Shown piece by piece: positions 54,514 through 62,400 of a stretch of 64,000 nt of DNA. The notes under the pieces were generated by a model that did no database searches, had not been told where the DNA came from, and saw only the letters and a list, made by a program, of their open reading frames with translations. Where the stretch lies: assembly GCF_030036535.1 (NCBI RefSeq), contig NZ_CP080387.1, positions 2,538,501 to 2,602,500 of the forward strand, given 5' to 3'. A program made the translations under genes and the position numbers. Each line of letters opens with the position of its first letter. Position 1 is the stretch's first letter. The stretch is from Agrobacterium cucumeris. Its GTDB lineage: Bacteria; Pseudomonadota; Alphaproteobacteria; Rhizobiales; Rhizobiaceae.

Positions 54514-55188
54514 ATGAACGACCTCACCACCGGCGAAACGGCCACCGCAAGCGCACCTGAAAACGGGATGACGCGGCGTGGCGTGCTGACGGCATTTTCC
54601 ATGGCCGCGGTCATGGCGGGCCTGTCGCCGCTTGACGCCTTTGCCCAGGCAGCCGGCAATGGCGCAACCGCGCAGAAAATCGCCAATCACTTCTCGTCGG
54701 TCAAAACCATGATGGGCGAATTTGTGCAGTTTGGCCCGCGCGGCGAACAGACCGGCGGCAAATTTTACATCGAACGGCCCGGCAAGCTTCGCTTCAATTA
54801 TGAAGACCCCTCACCCATGCGGGTCATCGCCGATGGCAAGAATGTCGTCATCGGCAACATGAAGCTGAAGACATGGGATCTCTATCCGCTGTCCAAGACC
54901 CCTCTCAGCCTGCTTCTGTCCGACAAGATCGATCTCGGCAACCAGAAGGTCCGGGACGTGAAGGAAGAATCGGACCTGACCACCATCGTTTTGGGCGACA
55001 AGAGCATCTTCGGCGATTCGACCATCACCCTGATGTTCGACCCGAAAACCTTCGATCTCAGGCAATGGACGACGACCGATGCGCAGAACAAGGACACCAC
55101 CGTCATGATCTTCAACGTGCAGACGGGTGTGAACCTCGATGAGCGCGTCTTCAACATCAACTATGAGGAAGTACGCAAGCGCGGCTGA
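54514..55188 (+). CDS. LolA-like outer-membrane lipoprotein carrier protein with Tat-type signal
   Basis: About 224 residues from the ATG at 54514 (GAAGGAG upstream); an in-frame start at 54463 lacks a site. Instead of a short Sec leader it has a 20-residue polar stretch and then TRRGVLTAFSMAAVMAGLSP, which fits the twin-arginine (RRxxL) pattern. Processing is predicted after LDAFAQA. The mature domain is LolA/DUF-type: FSSVKTMMGEFVQFGPRGEQ, GGKFYIERPGKLRFNYE, and FDLRQWTTTDAQNKDT. LolA ferries lipoproteins from the inner membrane to LolB. Located downstream of ftsK as in many alphaproteobacteria. Tat export is an inference from the motif. Confidence 0.82.
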   Translation: MNDLTTGETATASAPENGMTRRGVLTAFSMAAVMAGLSPLDAFAQAAGNGATAQKIANHFSSVKTMMGEFVQFGPRGEQTGGKFYIERPGKLRFNYEDPSPMRVIADGKNVVIGNMKLKTWDLYPLSKTPLSLLLSDKIDLGNQKVRDVKEESDLTTIVLGDKSIFGDSTITLMFDPKTFDLRQWTTTDAQNKDTTVMIFNVQTGVNLDERVFNINYEEVRKRG

Positions 55189-55216
55189 GCACGCTCTATT
55201 TTTGAAAAACGGTTCG

Positions 55217-55246
55217 AAGGCGGCCTTCGGGTCGCCTTTTTCATTT
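55217..55246 (+). terminator. Terminator of the LolA-like gene
   Basis: AAGGCGGCC–TTCG–GGTCGCCTT stem (one G·U pair, 55217-55238) followed by TTTTTC, about 28 bp past the stop. Confidence 0.75.
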
Positions 55247-55350
55247 TGCCGCTAAAATACATTCCCGTTTTCATCGCGATGTTATAAGCCTGCGCCCCGG
55301 AAACATGTCTCGAAACAACGGAGTTCGGGGCAGCAAACGCGGAGCACAGT

Positions 55351-56154
55351 ATGTCGTTTTCGATAACCACTTGGAACATCAACTCTGTCCGGCTGAGAAT
55401 GCCGATCGTTGAGCAGTTTCTGGTGCGTTACAAACCCGACATTCTTTGCCTGCAGGAAACGAAATGCCCGAATGGCGAGTTTCCGATGAAACCGCTGAAG
55501 GCACTGGGTTATGAGCACGTCATCATCCACGGCCAGAAGGGCTATCACGGTGTGGCGATTGCCTCGAAAATTCCGCTGACCGAAGATCACCGGCAGGACT
55601 ATTGCGGTATTGGCGATGCGCGGCACATCTCGGCGATTTTTCAGGTCGGATCGCGCCGGGTGCGGCTGCACAATTTCTACGTTCCGGCCGGTGGCGACGA
55701 GCCAGATCGGTCGATCAATCCGAAGTTCGGCCACAAGCTCGATTTCATCGAGGAAATGAAGGCACTGCGCGCCGATGGCGTGCCTGGCACTTCCTCCATC
55801 CTTGTCGGCGATCTCAACATCGCACCGTTTGAAAATGACGTCTGGTCACACAAACAACTGCTGAAGATCGTCAGCCACACGCCTGTCGAAACCGACGGCA
55901 TGCTCGATATCATGAAGCAGGGCAACTGGCTTGATCTGATGCGCCTGAACGTGCCGGAGACGGAAAAGATCTATACGTGGTGGAGCTACCGCGCCAAGGA
56001 TTGGGAAGCGGCCAATCGTGGCCGGCGTCTCGACCATATCTGGTCGTCGCAGGATCTCGGCGCCTCGCTCGAAAAAATCGACATATTGCAGGAGGCGCGC
56101 GGCTGGAACCGGCCATCGGACCACGTTCCGGTTACGGCCCATTTCCGGTTCTGA
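55351..56154 (+). CDS. xthA: Exodeoxyribonuclease III (AP endonuclease)
   Basis: A 267-residue Mg2+-dependent endonuclease of the exoIII/APE1 family, for base-excision repair. Catalytic landmarks: ITTWNINSVRLR near residue 5 (Asn), CLQETKCPNGEFP near 34 (Glu), GDLNIAPFENDVW near 155 (Asp/Asn) and RLDHIWSSQ near 222 plus RPSDHVPVTAHF at the C-terminus (catalytic Asp/His). Typical length. Converges on a small cNMP-binding gene with 21 bp between stops. Confidence 0.95.
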   Translation: MSFSITTWNINSVRLRMPIVEQFLVRYKPDILCLQETKCPNGEFPMKPLKALGYEHVIIHGQKGYHGVAIASKIPLTEDHRQDYCGIGDARHISAIFQVGSRRVRLHNFYVPAGGDEPDRSINPKFGHKLDFIEEMKALRADGVPGTSSILVGDLNIAPFENDVWSHKQLLKIVSHTPVETDGMLDIMKQGNWLDLMRLNVPETEKIYTWWSYRAKDWEAANRGRRLDHIWSSQDLGASLEKIDILQEARGWNRPSDHVPVTAHFRF

Positions 56155-56175
56155 AGCAGAGTTTTCCAGGCGGCC

Positions 56176-56631
56176 TCAAACGAAGCGGTTCTGTAAACGG
56201 GCCGCACCCGCCGCGAGCGCGGCGATATTGTCACGGATGCGTGCCGACACGATATCGGCAACCTCCGGAAACTCCTCCACCAGCCGGTGAAACAGGATAC
56301 GCGTTATCCGGATGACTTCGGAATCCTCCGCCGCAACGGCAGTGAACTTCCGTTCACAGAGGGTAAAAAGGGCAAGTTCGGACAGAAGCGCTCCTTTGCC
56401 CGGTGTTGCCTGCAGTTCGGGTTTACCGTCCCGCCCCGCCGTAAAAAGCTCGAAATGGCCTGATGTCACCGCAAAGGCGCATTCCGCCGGTGAATGCTCC
56501 CGGAACAGCGTCTGGCCCGCCGATACCCTGCGGCGTTCCGCACCGAAGGCTATGAGCCGCAACTGATCGTCGCTGAACCCCGCAAACAACGGCACTTGCC
56601 CCAGCAGCATGATATCGTCCGTCAAGGCCAT
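56176..56631 (-). CDS. Stand-alone cyclic-nucleotide-binding domain protein
   Basis: A 151-residue protein consisting essentially of one Crp-type beta-barrel (FREHSPAECAFAVTSGHFELF and KGALLSELALFTLCERKFTAV), followed by a helix (about residues 108-150) but no DNA-binding helix-turn-helix. The phosphate-binding cassette is only partly canonical: the usual GE(L) pair reads SEL. A role as a cNMP sensor, or as a domain that no longer binds nucleotide, is possible. The neighbours give no clue: convergent with xthA and 153 bp from the response regulator downstream in the same direction. Confidence 0.75.
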   Translation of the reverse strand: MALTDDIMLLGQVPLFAGFSDDQLRLIAFGAERRRVSAGQTLFREHSPAECAFAVTSGHFELFTAGRDGKPELQATPGKGALLSELALFTLCERKFTAVAAEDSEVIRITRILFHRLVEEFPEVADIVSARIRDNIAALAAGAARLQNRFV

Positions 56632-56784
56632 GTCGTTCGTTACTCCGGAAAACCGCCTGCATCACTATAGCGGTTTTCCAATATCAGCCTTCAAAATACA
56701 AGGTGTTAGAACGCCGCGTGCCTTTTCGGACGCGCGGCGTGAACCTTAAACTGCGACATATGGGGGACGTAGAGAGCGCACTGC

Positions 56785-57468
56785 TCAGGGTACGATCTTG
56801 TATCCGCCGTTCTCGGTGACCAGAATTTCAGCGTTGGAAGGGTCGCGTTCGATCTTCTGACGCAGACGATACACATGCGTTTCGAGCGTATGCGTCGTCA
56901 CACCGGAATTATAACCCCAGACCTCTTCCAGCAGGACGTCGCGGGTAACAACGGCGCTGCCAGCACGGTAGAGATAACGGATGATCGCCGCTTCCTTTTC
57001 CGTCAACCGGATTTTCTTGCCGTCTTCGGTCGTCAAGAGCTTCTGGCTGGGCTTGAACTGATAGGGACCAACGGTGAAAACCGCATCCTCGCTCTGTTCA
57101 TATTGACGCAGCTGCGCCCGAATGCGCGCCAGAAGCACGGCAAAGCGGAACGGCTTCGTCACGTAATCATTGGCGCCTGCTTCAAGCCCGAGAATCGTGT
57201 CGGAATCGGTGTCATGGCCGGTCAGCATGATGATCGGCGCTTTGAAGCCGCCCTTGCGCAACAGCTTCACGGCCTCTCGGCCGTCCATGTCCGGAAGGCC
57301 GACATCCATGATGAGGAGATCAACCTGGGCGGTCTTGGCGGTCTGCATCGCCTGCGCGGCATTTGCACCGCTCAGTAGTGAGAATTCCTCGTAGGGAGAC
57401 AATTGCTCGGTCAGCGTCTCCCGAAGATCGTCGTCATCGTCCACCAGAAGGATAGTGCGAGCCGTCAT
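56785..57468 (-). CDS. OmpR-family response regulator, CenR-like
   Basis: A 227-residue two-domain regulator. The N-terminal receiver has ILLVDDDDDLRETL, the phospho-acceptor Asp in LLIMDVGLPDMDG near residue 55, TGHD near 83 and DYVTKPF. The C-terminal winged helix is RDVLLEEVWGYNSGVTTHTLETHVYRLRQKIE (residues about 175-206, two parts). It resembles CenR, a cell-envelope regulator of alphaproteobacteria, by memory of that family; no histidine kinase is next to it, so the partner is unknown. A 44-bp region with flanking TTAGAGCG / CGCTCTAA inverted repeat lies about 90-130 bp upstream of the start. Confidence 0.85.
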   Translation of the reverse strand: MTARTILLVDDDDDLRETLTEQLSPYEEFSLLSGANAAQAMQTAKTAQVDLLIMDVGLPDMDGREAVKLLRKGGFKAPIIMLTGHDTDSDTILGLEAGANDYVTKPFRFAVLLARIRAQLRQYEQSEDAVFTVGPYQFKPSQKLLTTEDGKKIRLTEKEAAIIRYLYRAGSAVVTRDVLLEEVWGYNSGVTTHTLETHVYRLRQKIERDPSNAEILVTENGGYKIVP

Positions 57469-57555
57469 TCGGATTCTCAGCCTTTCTTACTTTAGCGCCT
57501 CGGCTCAAAAAATCGGGCTCGATTTTAGGGAAGCACGATGCCTAGTTTAAAAGAG

Positions 57556-57599
57556 TTAGAGCGTTCGCTATGCATCGATAATGACGCGCGGCGCTCTAA
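57556..57599. repeat. Inverted repeat upstream of the CenR-like gene
   Basis: TTAGAGCG (57556-57563) and CGCTCTAA (57592-57599) form an 8-bp perfect inverted repeat around 28 bases. Short hairpin-like intergenic repeats of this kind are scattered in Rhizobiaceae genomes; whether this is one of them, or a regulatory site, cannot be told from a single copy. Confidence 0.4.
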
Positions 57600-57710
57600 T
57601 TATCAGCCAATTCAGCGGTTTGCCGGTAAAAGGTCAACCCATTGCCATGATATAACGAAGTGCTATGACTTCACGTTAAATAACCTGCAAAGCAAAATCT
57701 CGTGAAAAAC

Positions 57711-58259
57711 ATGAGCAAACCCTCGCCAAGACAACGTAAACGCGCATCAACGCTCGTGGTTCGGCCGGCTCCGTCAAAAATCAGCCGTGCCATTGTCCAG
57801 CTCGGACACCTCACCTTTCCCGCCGCAATCGGGCGCAACGGCCGCACCGCGATGAAACGCGAGGGAGACGGCAAATCACCCATTTCCCTCACCCGCCTGC
57901 TGCACGGATTTTATCGCGGCGACCGTAATACCGGCATCACCACAACATTGCCGATGCAGCGGACGCGCGGGTCCATGCTGTGGTGCGACGAACCCCGTAA
58001 CGCCAATTACAACAGGCTGGTCAAAGCGCCCTTTGCGCCAAGCCATGAGGAAATGATGCGCAAGGACGGTCTCTACGACGTTTGCTTGGTGCTTGACTGG
58101 AACATCACCTCGAGAAGCCGCAACCGAGGCTCGGCGATCTTCATGCATTTGATCCGCCCGGGATATGAGCCGACTGCTGGCTGCGTCGCCCTGCACGCCA
58201 GAGACATGCGGCGTATTCTGCCGCATATGCGCAAGGGGACGAAAATTCGCATCCTTTGA
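57711..58259 (+). CDS. YkuD-fold L,D-transpeptidase-like protein without signal peptide
   Basis: About 182 residues, from the ATG at 57711 (a GTG at 57702 is also possible). The C-terminus carries the YkuD active site: SAIFMHLIRPGYEPTAGCVALHA, with His and the nucleophilic Cys in the HxnGC pattern (read as AIFMHL and TAGCVAL). The domain starts near residue 40 (FPAAIGRNGRTAMKREGDGKSP). The N-terminus is short and very basic (SKPSPRQRKRAST) with no hydrophobic export signal, unusual for an enzyme that cross-links peptidoglycan in the periplasm. Convergent with carD; a terminator lies between. Confidence 0.82.
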   Translation: MSKPSPRQRKRASTLVVRPAPSKISRAIVQLGHLTFPAAIGRNGRTAMKREGDGKSPISLTRLLHGFYRGDRNTGITTTLPMQRTRGSMLWCDEPRNANYNRLVKAPFAPSHEEMMRKDGLYDVCLVLDWNITSRSRNRGSAIFMHLIRPGYEPTAGCVALHARDMRRILPHMRKGTKIRIL

Positions 58260-58281
58260 GATGCATCCTGCAATCGGACAA

Positions 58282-58312
58282 CAAAAAACCCGCCATTCCG
58301 GCGGGTTTTTTT
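58282..58312. terminator. Bidirectional terminator between the YkuD-fold gene and carD
   Basis: An 11-bp stem, AAAAACCCGCC / GGCGGGTTTTT (58284-58294, 58300-58310), with 5-nt loop, A-rich before and T-rich after. Sits between converging genes. Confidence 0.87.
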
Positions 58313-58330
58313 AGAAAGGAGAAGCCTGTA

Positions 58331-58900
58331 TTAAGCGGCTTCGTCCTGAGAATCGTCCTCTTCAACAGCCTTGCCACGCTTGGGGCCTTTGGCAAGGTTG
58401 ACTTCCACCAGGCGAACAGCCTCGGTTTCGGACATCTTGTTGACGGCGGCAATTTCGCGCGCCATGCGATCGAGAGCAGCTTCATAAAGCTGACGCTCGG
58501 AATAGGACTGCTCCGGCTGATTTTCGGCACGGTAAAGATCGCGCACCACTTCCGCGATTGCGATAAGATCGCCGGAATTGATTTTCGCATCATATTCCTG
58601 GGCGCGGCGCGACCACATGGTACGCTTCACGCGTGCCTTGCCCTGCACCACTTTCAGCGCCCGCTCGACAAAATCGCCTTCGGAAAGCTTACGCATGCCG
58701 ATGCTGACAGCTTTGGCGACGGGAACTTTAAGACGCATCTTGTCTTTTTCGAAATCGATGACAAAAAGCTCAAGCTTCATGCCGGCAACTTCTTGTTCCT
58801 CGATTGCAGAAATGGTACCGACACCATGAGCGGGATACACAATCGCTTCACCGGTCTTGAAACCGTGATGTGCTGGAGATTTCTTCTGCTGGGTCGTCAT
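58331..58900 (-). CDS. carD: CarD/CdnL-family RNA polymerase-binding regulator
   Basis: A 189-residue protein. The N-terminal RNA-polymerase-interaction (Tudor-like) domain is at residues 15-75 (EAIVYPAHGVGTISAIEEQEVAG; FEKDKMRLKVPVAKA). The helical C-terminal domain (about 80-170: FVERALKVVQGKARVKRTMW; SGDLIAIAEVVRDLYRA) binds promoter DNA near the -10 element. In mycobacteria and alphaproteobacteria CarD/CdnL stabilises open complexes at rRNA and growth genes. An acidic tail ends the chain. Transcribed away from the gdh gene across a 541-bp gap. Confidence 0.95.
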   Translation of the reverse strand: MTTQQKKSPAHHGFKTGEAIVYPAHGVGTISAIEEQEVAGMKLELFVIDFEKDKMRLKVPVAKAVSIGMRKLSEGDFVERALKVVQGKARVKRTMWSRRAQEYDAKINSGDLIAIAEVVRDLYRAENQPEQSYSERQLYEAALDRMAREIAAVNKMSETEAVRLVEVNLAKGPKRGKAVEEDDSQDEAA

Positions 58901-59441
58901 TCGTTCTAAAAACTCCCTGTTACATACCCGGCAATGCCGGGGTTGGGTCGGTCAGGCCCTGATGAGACGGGGGAACCGTCAGGTGACTCCGCACTGGTCC
59001 AGCCGTGCGCGCAAAAAAACACCTTCCCGTCTTGCGGGGTTCGATAACGTAAACGCTCGATATGTCACGGAAACCGCGTGCAAAAGAGGTGTTGCTTTCG
59101 TGGTGTTTTTGGGCACACAAATGCCACGCTGTGGATCAGTGTCGTTGGTGTACCACAAAAATAGGCGCAAATCAATAATTTGCTTCGACCGTGGCCGCAA
59201 CATCACATGGCGGCTCAATAACCGCCTAAAAATTAGCCGCTAAAATACTGTCAAATGCTTCGCGACAGACCCTCATGGCAAAAGAAGCAAAAAAATTTCA
59301 CTTACCGACCAAAGAAATACGAAAGCCTCTTAAACTCTTCGTAATTCCACGCCAATATCCGATTCGACTGAAAAGGCAAAATCCGTAAATTGACGATGCT
59401 TTTTTACATTAAAGTGTGATTTTTGGAGGAATCCACGTCAA
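58901..59441. other. 541-bp intergenic region between carD and the glutamate dehydrogenase gene
   Basis: Divergent promoters are expected here. A weak GGCGG / CCGCC hairpin lies near 59209-59225, and AT-rich sequence runs from about 59240 to 59420. No convincing small gene or RNA signature was found. GGAGGA at 59426-59430 is the ribosome-binding site of the next gene. Confidence 0.4.
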
Positions 59442-62400
59442 ATGGGCTACAGAAATAATCCAAAACGCGAAAAACAGATCGAAAAAGCGCGCCAGCAGGC
59501 AGTTGCCGAAAATGTCCAATTTCTTGATCCAGGTATTCTTTATGGAAGGGCAAGTGCCGACGATATAGAATATTATTCCGCCGAGATGCTGGCGGCGAGC
59601 GCGGCTCACAGTTTCCAGGCGCTGTCGCATTGGTCCGGAGAGACGCCCCACATCAGCATTGCTCAGGTAGAAGGTGTTTCGCCGCGCGAGATTCCGGTAA
59701 CGGTCCTGACCATTATCGGCCGCAACATGCCTTTCCTTTATGATTCTGTCATGGGCGAGGTCACCAGCACTTATCGCGGCCTTTACCTCGCAGTGCATCC
59801 CATACTCGTGCGCGATGACGAGGCGCAGGGGGGTTATCGCCTCGCGGAACCCGAGGATGATCCCGCTGACAATATCAGCCTCATACAGTTGCATATTGCG
59901 CCGCTGACACAGCAGGCCGCCGCAACGCTGGAAGAACGGCTGCGCTTTGTTCTCACACAGGTGCAATCCGCCTATCGTGACTGGCGGCCGATGCTGGCGA
60001 AGCTTGACGAGGCGCTGGACGAATTGTCCAAGCGCGGCTCTTCACGGCGCAAGACCGAGCGTACGGAAGCAGTCGAATTCCTCAACTGGCTTCGTAATGA
60101 CAATTTCACCTTCCTCGGCATGCGGGATTACACCTATTCCGGCAAGGGGAAGCACGCCAAGATCGAACGCGGTGACGGCGTCGGCCTGGGCAGCCTCAGC
60201 GATCCGGATGTACGCGTGCTACGCCTCGGCAAAAATGCCGTGACGACGACGCCTGAGATCCTTGCCTTCCTTGATGGCCCGGATTTCCTCATCGTCACCA
60301 AGGCCAACGTAAAATCGATCGTGCACCGTCGTGCCTATATGGATTACATCGGCATCAAGCGCTTTGACGAGGACGGCAACGTCATCGGCGAATTGCGCAT
60401 CGTTGGCCTTTTCACCGCGACTGCCTATACACGTTCGGTCAAGCAGATTCCGCTGCTGCGCGCCAAGGTCGCGGATGTCGAGCGGCATTTCGGCTTCGAT
60501 CCGAACAGCCACTCCGGCCGCATCCTGCAGAACACGCTGGAAGCCTATCCCCGTGACGATCTCTTCCAGATCGAGACGGATCTTCTGATCCGCTTCATCG
60601 AGCAGATCATGGAACTGAGCGACCGGCCGCGTGTACGCGTGCTTGCCCGTATCGACCGGTTCGACCGGTTTGTTTCAGCGATCATCTTCGTGCCGCGTGA
60701 GGAGTACAATTCTTATGTCCGCGAGAAGATCGGCGATTATCTGAGCAAGGTCTATGACGGGCATATTTCCGCCTATTATCCCGCCTTCCCGGAAGGCGCC
60801 GTTGCCCGCGTTCACTTCATCGTCGGCCGCACGGAAGGCAAGACGCCGCGCATCGCTCAGGACAGGCTGGAAGACGCCGTCAGCGATATTGCAGCACGCT
60901 GGATAGACCACCTCGTCACCCTGTCCGAACCGGGTGCACCGGTGCTGGCGGTCGATCAGGCCTATCAGGAAGCCTTCACGCCTGAAGAAGCGATCGGCGA
61001 CATGCCTGATATTCTGGCAGCTGCCAATGGCGAGCCGGTCCGCATTGAATTCTACCAGCAGGATGGCCAGTCCTCCGACACGCTGTCGCTGAAGATTTTC
61101 CACCGCGACGGCCACCTACCGCTTTCGCGCCGCGTGCCGCTGCTGGAAAATCTGGGCTTCAACGTCATCAGCGAACGTACCTTCGATATCGGGGTCGTTT
61201 CAGATGACGGAAAGCGCGACATCGTGCTGCACGACATGGAGTTATCCGTCGCGGCGGGCACGACACTCGACCTGCCGCATTACGGGCCGAAACTCGAGGA
61301 GGCCTTCCTTGCTGCCTTTTCGGCCAAGGTTGATAATGACAACTTCAATCGGCTGATCCTCGCCTGCGGCCTGTCCGTGCGCGAAGTCTCCGTTTTGCGC
61401 GCCTATGCACGCTATCTCCGTCAGACCGGCATTGTTTATTCGCAGGAGCATATCTCCGAAACGCTCTTCAAATATCCGGCCATTTCCCGCAATATTTTCG
61501 CGCTGTTCAAGGCTGGCTTCGACCCGTCTGTCGACGAAAAGAAGCGGCTGAAAAAACTCTCTGAAATACACAAAGCGATCGAAGCGGCACTGAGCAGCGT
61601 TCCCAATCTCGATGAAGACCGCACGCTGAGACGTTACGTCAACGCCATCGATGCGACGCTGCGCACCAACTACTTCCAGAAAAATGTCGACGGTACGCCA
61701 AGAGACCTCCTGGCGTTCAAGTTCGATCCCAAGCACCTGGACGGCCTGCCCGACCCACGGCCTTTCCGCGAAATCTTCGTCTACGGAACAGAGGTCGAAG
61801 GCGTGCATCTGCGCTTCGGCAAGGTTGCACGCGGCGGTCTGCGCTGGTCGGATCGCGGCCAGGATTACCGCACCGAAGTGCTCGGCCTCGTGAAGGCGCA
61901 GCAGGTCAAGAATGCGGTGATCGTGCCGGTTGGCGCCAAGGGCGGTTTCTTCCCGAAGAACCTTCCCGCCGGCGGCTCCCGCGATGAAGTCTTTAATGCC
62001 GGCCGCGAGGCCTACAAGACCTATATTCGCACCCTGCTCTCCATCACCGACAATATCGTCGATGACGCCATCATACCGCCTGCCGATACGCTGCGGCTGG
62101 ACGGTGATGACCCCTATTTCGTCGTTGCTGCAGACAAGGGGACGGCGACATTCTCCGATACGGCAAACGGCCTTGCCCACGACGCCGGCTTCTGGCTGGA
62201 CGATGCCTTCGCATCGGGCGGTTCCGCCGGTTATGACCACAAGAAAATGGGCATCACCGCACGCGGCGCATGGGAAACGGTAAAGCGCCATTTCCGTGAA
62301 ATGGACACCGACATCCAGACCACGCCGTTCACCGTGGCCGGTGTGGGTGACATGTCCGGTGACGTCTTCGGCAATGGCATGCTGCTGTCGGAAAAGATCA

